A stretch of 53,875 nt of DNA, taken from an uncultured Oscillospiraceae bacterium. Lineage in GTDB: Bacteria > Bacillota > Clostridia > Oscillospirales > Oscillospiraceae. The notes under the pieces are model-generated. The model was given only the letters and a program-made list of their open reading frames with translations. It did not search any database and was not told where the DNA came from. Shown piece after piece: positions 1 through 6,905 of the stretch. Every line of letters begins with the position of its first letter. Position 1 is the stretch's first letter. Both the position numbers and the translations under genes were made by a program. The stretch covers positions 1 through 53,875 of the forward strand of contig CAKTNS010000015.1 in NCBI GenBank assembly GCA_934589225.1. The letters run 5' to 3'.

Positions 1-57
1 CAAAAACTGTTACCTATGTCTCTTCTCTACCTGTTACCTATGTTACTACTCTATACA
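1..57. mobile_element. Insertion-sequence end fragment (left contig end)
   Basis: The first 59 bases are the exact reverse complement of the last 59 bases of the window. The segment holds two direct copies of CTGTTACCTATGT (8-20 and 31-43), a layout common in transposase-binding ends. Read outward from the host DNA it begins TGTATAGAG, with the TG terminal dinucleotide typical of several IS families. Host repeat DNA starts near 58. No transposase is present, so the family is not assigned. Confidence 0.55.
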
Positions 58-536
58 AATCTGCCGCCCGCTACGTTGCAAATATAACCTGTTTGGATAA
101 ACGAAATTACATACCGATATGTCATTCCGACCGCAGCGTCAGCGGAGTGGAGGAATCCACCCAAGTTGCAGAAATAACCGACGTAAGGTAAAATCTGCTG
201 CTTGGGAAGATCCCTCCACTCCATTTCATGACCGTCGGGATGACATGTCTGTATGTGATTCCATTCAACCATACAGGTTGTAGTCGATACGTTGCTTGGC
301 GATGAATCATCGCCGCTACATTGGGTGTACCGTGTATTGGGCAATACCATTCAACCCCACAGGTTCTATTCGGAACGTGGCGGGCGGCAAGATTGCCGCC
401 CCTACATGCCGCTGTGAGGTGATGCCATTCATCCCCACGGGTTATATTCGCTGCGCATCCGGAACGGCACACAGGCCGTTCCCTACGGTTTCGCTGACAG
501 GTCCGTTTTTTCAACCGCCGTGGTTAAAAACGGACA
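58..536. repeat. Left cluster of modular palindromic repeats
   Basis: Non-coding. It holds, in order: a half hairpin cut by the IS end (58-76), a long palindrome (116-248), hairpin GGCGATGAATCATCGCC followed by GCTACA (298-320), hairpin GGCGGGCGGCAAGATTGCCGCC followed by CCTACA (379-406), hairpin GGAACGGC/GCCGTTCC followed by CTACGG (461-488), and hairpin GTCCGTTTTT/AAAAACGGAC (501-535). Linkers of about 40-60 bp resembling CATTCAACCATACAGGTTGTA separate them. The same modules recur at 25.4-26.4 kb and 53.5-53.8 kb. Confidence 0.8.
116..248. repeat. Long imperfect palindrome, copy 1
   Basis: About 130 bp. The ends are ATGTCATTCCGAC and GTCGGGATGACAT, and the inner arms GGAGTGGAGGAATCCACCC and GATCCCTCCACTCC also pair. 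It would form one long imperfect hairpin. Copies 2 and 3 lie at 25571-25703 and 25872-26003. It looks like a non-autonomous MITE/REP-type element; no coding capacity is seen. Confidence 0.75.
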
Positions 537-561
537 CGTTCGTCAACTTGATTACGGAAGC

Positions 562-596
562 AGCCCGCCAAATCCAGGCGGGCTGTTTGTCATTTT
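562..596 (+). terminator. Hairpin with T-rich tail
   Basis: AGCCCGCC (562-569) pairs with GGCGGGCT (577-584) and is followed on the plus strand by GTTTGTCATTTT. It may stop transcription coming out of the left repeat/IS region. On the minus strand, downstream of the tetrad-repeat gene, there is no T-run, so it would be a weak terminator for that gene. Confidence 0.35.
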
Positions 597-612
597 ACGA
601 TGGCCTGGGGTC

Positions 613-1065
613 TTACTTCTGGGCTCCGTTGACCAGGCCGTTCTTCAGGCCGTCCTTGGTGCCGTTGACCAGGCCGCTGGCGAGACCCTGGACCATGCCG
701 TTTGCATAGCCGTTCACAAAGCCATTGACCTGACCGTTCTTGAGGCCCTGGGACATACCGTTCGCATAGCCGTTCACAAAGCCATTGACCTGACCGTTCT
801 TGAGGCCCTGGGACATACCGTTCGCATAGCCGTTCGCAAAACCGTTCACCTGACCGTTCTTGAGGCCCTGGGACATACCGTTTGCGTAGCCGTTCACAAG
901 GCCGTTGACCTGGCCGTTTTGCAGGCCCTGGGTGTAGCCGCTCTTGAAGCCCTGGGTCAGGCCGTTTTTCAGACCGTTGGGCGCGTCGGCGCTGGCGGTG
1001 ACGGCGCCGCAGGTGGCGATGGAGACGGCGGCGATAACGGATGCGATCATTCTTCTGGTTTTCAT
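613..1065 (-). CDS. Secreted glycine-tetrad repeat protein (unknown function)
   Basis: The 150-residue protein has a Sec signal peptide (basic MKTRR, hydrophobic core, cleavage near ASA/ADA at 26-28). From residue 30 to 149 the mature part is 30 uninterrupted tetrads of the form [N/Q/S/D]-G-[mostly L/F/Y/M]-x, with glycine at every fourth residue. Inside it is a 20-residue super-repeat (NGQVNGFVNGYANGMSQGLK type) encoded by near-identical 60-bp tandem repeats at about 711-890. There is no LPXTG motif and no cysteine in the mature part. AAAGGGG lies upstream of the ATG, and a 7-bp inverted repeat GAAGCAC/GTGCTTC (1095-1113) lies in the leader. I do not recognise the family. A continuous GxxxG surface, as in FliH but much longer, would allow tight helix packing or self-assembly; that is inference. 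Confidence 0.8.
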   Translation of the reverse strand: MKTRRMIASVIAAVSIATCGAVTASADAPNGLKNGLTQGFKSGYTQGLQNGQVNGLVNGYANGMSQGLKNGQVNGFANGYANGMSQGLKNGQVNGFVNGYANGMSQGLKNGQVNGFVNGYANGMVQGLASGLVNGTKDGLKNGLVNGAQK

Positions 1066-1179
1066 GGTAAATATACCCCTTTCGTGTTGTTGGGAAGCAC
1101 CTTCCGTGCTTCGTGATACCAGTATACCGCCTGTTCCTCAAGGGAACCTCAAAGGCAGAGGCGAAAACAATGAATGATT

Positions 1180-1223
1180 AAAAAAGCTGCTCCGGGGCTT
1201 TTTGAACCCGGAGCAGCTTTTTT
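1180..1223. terminator. Bidirectional intrinsic terminator
   Basis: GCTGCTCCGGG (1186-1196) pairs with CCCGGAGCAGC (1207-1217). It is flanked by six A on the left and six T on the right, so it works in either direction. It sits just beyond the stop of the minus-strand esterase gene. Confidence 0.85.
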
Positions 1224-1225
1224 AG

Positions 1226-2245
1226 TCACTTCCCTTCCAGCCAGTCCATCAGGCCGTAGTCGCCCAGATAGGCCTGGGAGGGCACGCCGAAATGGTCCGT
1301 TTCCGGCAGCTCTGTGAGCTTGGCATCATACCCGGCTCCAATCAGAGCGCTTACAAATTCTCGGGTGGCTTCGGGCTTTACAATGGTGTCATCGGTGCCC
1401 ACAAAGGCATAGACCTGGGTAGAGGCAAAGGCCCTTACGTTTTCCGGCGTATTGCGGATGCTGCCGGACAGCGGGGCCACCCGGGCAAAATAGCCGGGGT
1501 GGGCGGCGGCAATGGCCCAGGCACCGGTGCCGCCCATGCTGTGGCCCGTCAGGGAGATGTTGGCGGTGTCGATGTCGTATTCCCGGACAAGGACCTGGAT
1601 CATGCGCATCAGGGTCTCATCCATATCGGTCCATCCTTTATACGCCGAGGGCAGCTGGGGGATCAATACATAGCAGGAGAGGGCCCCCAGGCTGCCGGAC
1701 TGAAGATACTGGGGGAATCCGTCTGCCTGGGTGATCAGATTCAGGTCGCTGCCCTTGCCGCTGCCGCCGTGGAGGTAGACCATGAGCCCGGGGCAGCCGG
1801 AGGGAGCCTCCGGGGTATAAAGCCAGCAATCGACATTTGTCCCGTCGGACAAGGACAGGGTGGTCTCCTTCAGTCCGGCGGCCCCTTTGGTCTGCTGGGC
1901 GGTGCCCCTTGGGGACACCGAGCGCTCCCGGGCCGGCGCATTAGGCCCGTCAGAAGGTGTCTTGACGGGAGCTTCCGTAGGGGCCCCTGTTGGTGCTTCC
2001 GTAGGAGGTTCTAACGGTGCTTCCGTGCTTTCGGGGATGCCGGTTTCCTCCGGCTGGGGAGCCTGTGGAGCCTTTACAGGGGCGGTTTCCACCGGTGAGG
2101 TGGGCATGGTAGGAGGCGGCTCGGTGGGGCGGGTATTTTCCAGCCAGGCCACCTGGACGCCGGAGGAATCCAGCCTGTTCCCTCCGGCACAGCCGGAGAG
2201 GACCAGGAGCAGAATAAACAGGAGTATTTGAATTCTACGCATCAT
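1226..2245 (-). CDS. Lipoprotein alpha/beta-hydrolase (esterase/peptidase-like)
   Basis: 339 residues. A lipobox LSGC (16-19) predicts lipid anchoring at Cys19. Residues about 37-125 are a Pro/Thr/Glu-rich linker of APTEAP-type repeats that would hold the enzyme away from the membrane. The catalytic domain follows: oxyanion region VYLHGGSGKG (156-165), nucleophile GHSMGG (Ser236), acid in GTDD (Asp285/286) and His318 in TDHFG. This matches the prolyl-oligopeptidase-like/feruloyl-esterase-like fold; the substrate cannot be told. Two ATGs sit in tandem; AAAGGAAAC favours 2242 or 2245. It begins 9 bp after the histidine kinase stop and is the last gene of the two-component operon. Confidence 0.8.
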   Translation of the reverse strand: MMRRIQILLFILLLVLSGCAGGNRLDSSGVQVAWLENTRPTEPPPTMPTSPVETAPVKAPQAPQPEETGIPESTEAPLEPPTEAPTGAPTEAPVKTPSDGPNAPARERSVSPRGTAQQTKGAAGLKETTLSLSDGTNVDCWLYTPEAPSGCPGLMVYLHGGSGKGSDLNLITQADGFPQYLQSGSLGALSCYVLIPQLPSAYKGWTDMDETLMRMIQVLVREYDIDTANISLTGHSMGGTGAWAIAAAHPGYFARVAPLSGSIRNTPENVRAFASTQVYAFVGTDDTIVKPEATREFVSALIGAGYDAKLTELPETDHFGVPSQAYLGDYGLMDWLEGK

Positions 2246-2254
2246 TGTTTCCTT

Positions 2255-3436
2255 TCAAAGAATAACGGTCACGGCGATCTCCCGGGGGCCGGGAGACCCA
2301 ACGGTAAGCTTGCCGCGGTGCCGTTGGGCGATGGACAGGGCAATGGACAGCCCCAGGCCGGAGCCGGTGACGGCACCGGCGGTGCTGCCCCGATAGAACC
2401 GCTCCGTGAAATGGGGCAGCTCCTCCGGATGAATGTTTTCCGCGGTGTTGCGGACCTCCAGGCACAGCCCCAGCCGCTTTTTTTCCAGAGAAAAGGAGAC
2501 GCTGCCTCCGTCGGGGCAGTAGCGGAAGGCATTGTCCAGCAAAACGGTCATCAGCTCCCGCAGGGCCTTCTCGTCCCCCCGGTAGGAAAGACCCGGGGCG
2601 ATGCACAGCCCAAAGTCCAGCCCCCGGCCGGAGGCAATGGCCTGGTAGGAGGCGGCCACGTCCTCGGCGGTATCGGAAATGGGGAAGCGCAGGAAGCTCC
2701 CCTGACTTTTCCCCTCCTCCCACCGGGCCAGGGTCACCAGAGACTGGGTCATTTCCGTCAGGCGTTTGGCCTGCTTTTCAATGTCACGGAGCCATTCATT
2801 GTCTTCATATTCCATTTGCAGCAGCTGGGCATCTCCCAAAATCACCGCCACGGGGGTTTTGAGGGCATGGCTGGCGGAGGTGACGAAGGCCTTCTGCTGT
2901 TCGTGGGCCGCCGCGATAGGGGCCACCACCCGGCCGGAAACCAGGCATAACAGTCCGGCGGAGAGCACCAGGCCGGAAATACAGATTCCGATCAGCACAT
3001 TTCTCGTGTCCCGAAAGGTTTCCAGCGGCAGTTTCCGGGAGAGAAACACCACCCGAACCCCCTGGGGGCCCCGGGTCACGGCGTAGCGGTACCCTTGAAG
3101 ATAGCCCCGCCGGGAACCGGCCTCCAGGGCCTGACGGCCCAGATTCAGGGCAGGCTTCTCCTGCATATAGCCGGTATGGGACAGGTCTGCCCGGGCGGTA
3201 TGGGTCTGGGGGTCCAGGGTCACGGTAAAATAATGGGCATCCGCCAGCTCCTGGGAAGCCGGTTCCCGGTCAATGAGCTCCAGCAGATGGTCTGCCTTTT
3301 GGGTGATCTGACTGTAGCTGCGCAGAAGGACCACGCAGACAATGACACCAAGCAGCACCGCCGCCGCCAAAACAGACAGCAGCACAAAGCGGACCTGCAA
3401 ACTCCGCTTCAAAGATGGGGCCCGATCCTGCTTCAT
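2255..3436 (-). CDS. Sensor histidine kinase
   Basis: 393 residues from the ATG that overlaps the response-regulator stop (ATGA, 3433-3436). TM1 is about 16-38, then a short extracytoplasmic sensor of about 110 residues, and TM2 about 156-176. HisKA follows with phospho-acceptor His190 in SHALKTP, an N box with LLDNAFRYC and a G box GSGLGLS. It phosphorylates the regulator encoded immediately upstream. The ORF is open further upstream, but MKQDRAPSLKRS has the translational coupling and is the better start. The signal sensed is unknown; the downstream esterase is a plausible target or partner. Confidence 0.9.
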   Translation of the reverse strand: MKQDRAPSLKRSLQVRFVLLSVLAAAVLLGVIVCVVLLRSYSQITQKADHLLELIDREPASQELADAHYFTVTLDPQTHTARADLSHTGYMQEKPALNLGRQALEAGSRRGYLQGYRYAVTRGPQGVRVVFLSRKLPLETFRDTRNVLIGICISGLVLSAGLLCLVSGRVVAPIAAAHEQQKAFVTSASHALKTPVAVILGDAQLLQMEYEDNEWLRDIEKQAKRLTEMTQSLVTLARWEEGKSQGSFLRFPISDTAEDVAASYQAIASGRGLDFGLCIAPGLSYRGDEKALRELMTVLLDNAFRYCPDGGSVSFSLEKKRLGLCLEVRNTAENIHPEELPHFTERFYRGSTAGAVTGSGLGLSIALSIAQRHRGKLTVGSPGPREIAVTVIL

Positions 3437-4107
3437 GGCTTTTTCTCCAACTGGTACCCGGCGTTTCGCCGGGTGGTGATTTGCAGGTCCGAGCCGATGG
3501 CCGCCAGCTTCCGCCGCAGATAGGAAATATAGGTCCACACCGTGTTGTCCTCCGCCCGGCTGTCCGGGTTCCAGATATTTTCCAGGAATCGGCTGGGGGG
3601 CAGCAGGACATTGGGGTTGCGCATCAGCAGGGCCATGGTCTGGTATTCCTTGTTGGCAAGGCGGTAGCTGCCTCCGGGGGCGGAGAGTACAAAGGAACCG
3701 GCATCCAGCCGGGTGTTTCCAAACTCCAGAATATTCGTCTGCCGTGCCTCCGAGGGCCTGGTCAGCACCCGGAGCCTGGCAAGCAGCTCCCGCAGGTCAA
3801 AGGGCTTGGTCAGATAGTCATTGGCCCCCAGGTCCAGCCCCGTGACCTTGTCTTCAATTTCCGCCTTGGCCGTGAGCATCAGCACGGGAACGGTGTTTTT
3901 CTCCTGACGGATGGTGGAAAGCACCTGAAATCCATCCATTTTCGGCATCATAATATCCAAAATCGCCCCGTCATAGCCGCCGACCCGCAGATATTCCAGA
4001 GCTTCCAGACCGTCCGCCACCGCGTCGGTGCTGTAGCTGCTTTTTTCCAGCAGTGCCACCAGCACCCGCCGCAGGGAGGGATCATCCTCCGCAATCAGTA
4101 TTTTCAT
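3433..4107 (-). CDS. OmpR-family response regulator
   Basis: About 224 residues. The receiver begins MKILIAEDD (acidic pair), with phospho-acceptor Asp in AILDIMMPKMDG, conserved Thr/Ala in MLTAKA and Lys in YLTKPFD. The C-terminal winged helix (about 130-220) includes NTVWTYISYLRRKL. The start at 4107 has AGAGGCG upstream; an in-frame ATG at 4137 has no such site. It overlaps the kinase gene by 4 bp and forms the DNA-binding output of this two-component system. Confidence 0.9.
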   Translation of the reverse strand: MKILIAEDDPSLRRVLVALLEKSSYSTDAVADGLEALEYLRVGGYDGAILDIMMPKMDGFQVLSTIRQEKNTVPVLMLTAKAEIEDKVTGLDLGANDYLTKPFDLRELLARLRVLTRPSEARQTNILEFGNTRLDAGSFVLSAPGGSYRLANKEYQTMALLMRNPNVLLPPSRFLENIWNPDSRAEDNTVWTYISYLRRKLAAIGSDLQITTRRNAGYQLEKKP

Positions 4108-4141
4108 AGCAACGCCTCTTTTGTCAATTGAATCCAATTAA

Positions 4142-4170
4142 AGTATAGCATAGCCCCGGCGGAATGACTA
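4142..4170 (-). promoter_or_regulatory. Possible sigma-A promoter of the two-component operon
   Basis: Minus strand: TAGTCA (4165-4170), 17-bp spacer, TATACT (4142-4147), 35 bp ahead of the regulator start. The -35 box matches consensus at 4 of 6. It overlaps the stop of the upstream receiver-like gene. Confidence 0.4.
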
Positions 4171-4518
4171 CAGGAAGTTACAAAAATAAGCTTCCAGCTG
4201 CCCCAGAGACAGGGGCTCAAAGGTCCGGGCGGTGATGTCCATGCCAAAGGGGAAGCCGTAGCCCTCATAGCTCCGCATGGGCCCTACGACCACCAACGGG
4301 ATCTGGGGCGCTGCCTGACGCAGCCGCAAAAGAAGGGCATTGGCCTCCGGCAAGGCAGGGGGCAGGTCCGTAAACACCGCGTCAAACGAAGCCGGGGCGG
4401 CCTCCAACCGACGAATCAGCGCCTGCCCATCCCTGCAAACCGTTACCCTCGTGCCGACGGATTCCAATAGCGTCGTCAACGCAGCCTCACAGGAAGCGGT
4501 TTCCCGTGTCATGAGCAT
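4168..4518 (-). CDS. Degenerate stand-alone receiver-like protein
   Basis: 116 residues from MLMTRETASC, chosen because AAGGGGG lies 6 nt upstream. The fold pattern resembles a CheY-like receiver: GTRVTVCRDGQALIRRL, then FDAVFTDLP in the place of the phospho-acceptor strand, then PLVVVGP. The acidic pair at the end of strand 1 is missing and the conserved Lys is not evident, so normal Mg-dependent phosphorylation is doubtful. It lies 60 bp upstream of a complete two-component operon, same strand, and may act as an accessory or atypical regulator. Family assignment is tentative. Confidence 0.55.
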   Translation of the reverse strand: MLMTRETASCEAALTTLLESVGTRVTVCRDGQALIRRLEAAPASFDAVFTDLPPALPEANALLLRLRQAAPQIPLVVVGPMRSYEGYGFPFGMDITARTFEPLSLGQLEAYFCNFL

Positions 4519-4546
4519 ATGCAGCCCCCTTAAATAGGAAAAACAA

Positions 4547-4767
4547 GTATCCACAGGGAATCTTCCTTTCTCATTTGCTGCCTTCAGCATCCCACAGAAA
4601 CCTTAATGCAGCCTCAAAAAGAAGTTCACCGATTCCGGGAATTCCTTCGTTGGAAATACCGTTTTTTATTTTTCGCACACATGTTTGCGGGACATAATTT
4701 TCCGTTCCACACTTCTCCACCGGCTTGTCCACAGGAGTTATCCACATTGTCCACAGGTTTCTCCACA
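4547..4767 (+). promoter_or_regulatory. Cluster of DnaA-box-like 9-mers
   Basis: The consensus DnaA box TTATCCACA is at 4738-4746, flanked by TTGTCCACA (4725-4733), TTGTCCACA (4747-4755) and TTCTCCACA (4759-4767). Near-matches are TTCTCCACC (4713-4721) and GTATCCACA (4547-4555). All are on one strand, four of them within 43 bp. No dnaA, dnaN or other replication gene is near, so this may be a DnaA titration or regulatory cluster rather than an origin. This stretch, 4519-4887, holds no gene. Confidence 0.5.
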
Positions 4768-4778
4768 GGCTCTTTGGG

Positions 4779-4806
4779 AAAAACCCTGGTTTTTCCAGGG
4801 TTTTTT
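4779..4806. terminator. Bidirectional hairpin terminator
   Basis: AAAAACCCTGG (4779-4789) pairs with CCAGGGTTTTT (4795-4805), giving T-runs on either strand. It backs up the adjacent terminator at 4819-4853. Confidence 0.65.
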
Positions 4807-4818
4807 GGGAAGGCTGTG

Positions 4819-4853
4819 AAAAAAACTCCACAGCTGTGTGAACAGCTGTGGAG
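4819..4853 (-). terminator. Terminator of the kinase-htrA-thioesterase operon
   Basis: Minus strand: the perfect 12-bp arms of CTCCACAGCTGT (4826-4837 and 4842-4853) with a 4-nt loop, followed by seven T. It lies about 35 bp after the thioesterase stop. Confidence 0.85.
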
Positions 4854-4887
4854 AACTTTGGTTTACAGAACGCAGTTATTAACAGAG

Positions 4888-5622
4888 TTATGTGTATTGC
4901 AGTCTGGCGGAAAAGACCCGGTGGTCTTCGCCGTCGGCGGCGCGGTGGAAATCCACCTGGACGCAGCCGTCTTCCAGAATGTCGTAGTGCATGTCGATGA
5001 GATCCTTTTCCCGGACCTCGGACAGATAGCAGGCGGTGAACTCCCGCAGGGTGTGGTTTTTGTGGAAGGCGCAGTCGTAGAGGTCGTCGATCCAGTCCAT
5101 GTAGCGGGTGTTGTTCATGTGGCCGTTCCGGTCGATGTCCGAGTAAGCCACCCGGCGGAAGCTGGAATTGACCATGTCCCGGGGCACCAGGCCCTTGGGA
5201 GAGGACAGCTCCAGGCCCCGGAGGGTGCCCGCCACCTGGATGTCGGTTTTCCCCGGCTGGATCATGACCCGGGTGTCCAGGGTCATGAGCACCCAAAGGG
5301 TAATGGAGCGGAAGCACTCCCGGCCCTCCCCGTCATAGGCCACCACGCTTCTGGGGTAGGCCACCCTGGTGGTGGGCATGGCCCAGGTCTCTACCCGGAT
5401 GGTCTCACCGGACCGGGGCATCCTGGTGATCTGCACCCGGTGCCTTGTCACGGCCCAGAAAAGCCCCCGGCCTGCCAGAGCCTCGTAGCTCAGGGACAGC
5501 TCCTTGCAATGCTTCGTGCCCATATCCTGGGCAATGAAGAGGATCTGTGCGGGCTTTAAATTCCCGAAGCAGTCCACCATATTGTCCCGGATCTCATAAC
5601 GCTGCGAATATACCATTTCCAT
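4888..5622 (-). CDS. Acyl-ACP thioesterase
   Basis: 244 residues, the normal length for bacterial acyl-ACP thioesterases (PF01643-type double hotdog). The N-terminal hotdog begins YSQRYEIRDNMVD. The second hotdog carries DIDRNGHMNNTRYMDW, with the Asp/Asn/His active-site pattern. It would release free fatty acid from acyl-ACP in the cytosol and so set chain length or export fatty acids. AGGAGG lies 8 nt upstream. It is the last gene of a kinase-HtrA-thioesterase operon, 27 bp after the htrA stop, which suggests envelope or lipid homeostasis. Confidence 0.85.
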   Translation of the reverse strand: MEMVYSQRYEIRDNMVDCFGNLKPAQILFIAQDMGTKHCKELSLSYEALAGRGLFWAVTRHRVQITRMPRSGETIRVETWAMPTTRVAYPRSVVAYDGEGRECFRSITLWVLMTLDTRVMIQPGKTDIQVAGTLRGLELSSPKGLVPRDMVNSSFRRVAYSDIDRNGHMNNTRYMDWIDDLYDCAFHKNHTLREFTACYLSEVREKDLIDMHYDILEDGCVQVDFHRAADGEDHRVFSARLQYT

Positions 5623-5649
5623 TATTCATTCCTCCTGTGCTTCATGGCT

Positions 5650-6894
5650 TCAGCCGGTTTTGCCCCGGCTTTCCGTCAGAGTTACGGTAACATCTCCCTG
5701 GCCGCCGCCCCGATAGATGGTCAGCACCATGGTGTCCCCTACGGCGTGGCTGTAGAGCAGAGAGGTGAGGTCGTCCATACTGGATACCGCCACATGGTCC
5801 GCGGCGGTGAGAATGTCCCCGGCCACCAGTCCCGCGGCCTCCGCCGGGGAGCCGGACTGGACGGCGGTGATGCAAATGCCCCGGGGCACCCGGTAGAACC
5901 GCTGGTAGAAGGAGGAGAAGCCCTCCCCCTGGATGCCCAGCCAGGGCCGGCCGGACACATAGCCCTGGGTGATGATCTGATTCACCACATCCTGCACCGT
6001 GGCGCTGGGAATGGCAAAGCCCAGACCCTCCACCCCGGAGCTGTCGGAAAAGGTGCCGATTTTCATGGTGTTGATGCCGATGACCTGGCCGAAGGCGTTG
6101 ATGAGCGGCCCGCCGGAGTTGCCGGAGTTCAGGGCGGCGTTGGTCTGGATGAGATTCATGGACCGGCCGTCTACCTGGACGTTCCGGGAGATGGCGGAGA
6201 TGATGCCGTTGGTCATGGTGCCCCGGAGCTCCACCCCCAGGGGGTCACCGATGGCCACCACGGAATCCCCTACCCGCAGGCTCTCCGAGTCCCCGAACTG
6301 GGCGGGCACCAGATCCGCTGCCTGGATATAGAGCACCGCCAGATCGGACAGGGGGTCGGTACCCACCACCTGGGCGGTGAGCTCCCGCTGGTCCGTCAGG
6401 GTGATGCGCAGCTGCCGGGCGCCGCTGACCACATGGTAATTGGTCACCAGATACCCGTTTTCCGACAGCACCACCCCGGTGCCGGTGGAGGTCTCGTGAA
6501 TTCCCTGGGCGGTGACGGACACCACCGAGGGGATGTTCTGTTCATAAATTTCTTGCAGGCTCAAGCCGTTCTCCCCGGTGCCGGACTGGATTTTTGGGGC
6601 GGCGTGGAGGTCCAGGGTCGGGCCGTCCAGAGCCTCAGTGGGGGCCTGCTGCACCTCCGGCTGGGTCTGCTGCACGGCATAGGCCACGGTCAGGGCATCC
6701 TCTTCCCTTTTCCGAAGCTCCCGGAAGAGCCGGACATTGAGAACGCTCATACAGGTGGCAATGCCCCCCAGGAAGATCACCGCTACCAGCAGCACCCCAA
6801 TAAATGTCCGATGGCTTTTTGGAGGCTGGGTGCAGCCGGTGCCGTAAACCCCGTCATCCCATTCGTTGTCCAGAGGATATCGTTTGTCGTACAT
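5650..6894 (-). CDS. htrA: HtrA/DegP-type membrane serine protease with PDZ domain
   Basis: 414 residues from MYDKRYPLDN (AAGGAGGAGGG upstream; an earlier in-frame start lies inside the kinase gene). A cytosolic tail of about 30 residues is followed by one TM helix (about 31-56) and an extracytoplasmic trypsin-like domain with triad His154 (TNYHVV), Asp184 (SDLAVL) and Ser260 (NSGNSGGP). One C-terminal PDZ domain spans about 318-405. It degrades or refolds damaged exported proteins. It starts 11 bp after the stop of an envelope sensor kinase, so it is probably controlled by the same stress input. Confidence 0.92.
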   Translation of the reverse strand: MYDKRYPLDNEWDDGVYGTGCTQPPKSHRTFIGVLLVAVIFLGGIATCMSVLNVRLFRELRKREEDALTVAYAVQQTQPEVQQAPTEALDGPTLDLHAAPKIQSGTGENGLSLQEIYEQNIPSVVSVTAQGIHETSTGTGVVLSENGYLVTNYHVVSGARQLRITLTDQRELTAQVVGTDPLSDLAVLYIQAADLVPAQFGDSESLRVGDSVVAIGDPLGVELRGTMTNGIISAISRNVQVDGRSMNLIQTNAALNSGNSGGPLINAFGQVIGINTMKIGTFSDSSGVEGLGFAIPSATVQDVVNQIITQGYVSGRPWLGIQGEGFSSFYQRFYRVPRGICITAVQSGSPAEAAGLVAGDILTAADHVAVSSMDDLTSLLYSHAVGDTMVLTIYRGGGQGDVTVTLTESRGKTG

Positions 6895-6905
6895 GGCCCT
6901 CCTCC

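Noticed and set aside
711..890. CRISPR-like or minisatellite interpretation of the 60-bp repeats
   Set aside because: The repeats are contiguous, in frame and code for a regular protein repeat.
520..1116. Plus-strand repetitive frames through the tetrad gene
   Set aside because: No signal peptide or ribosome binding site, whereas the minus-strand frame has both and a perfect period-4 pattern.
4600..4860. Chromosomal origin oriC
   Set aside because: DnaA-box-like sites are present, but dnaA, dnaN, rpmH or parAB are not nearby and gene strands do not diverge from this point. Reported only as a box cluster.
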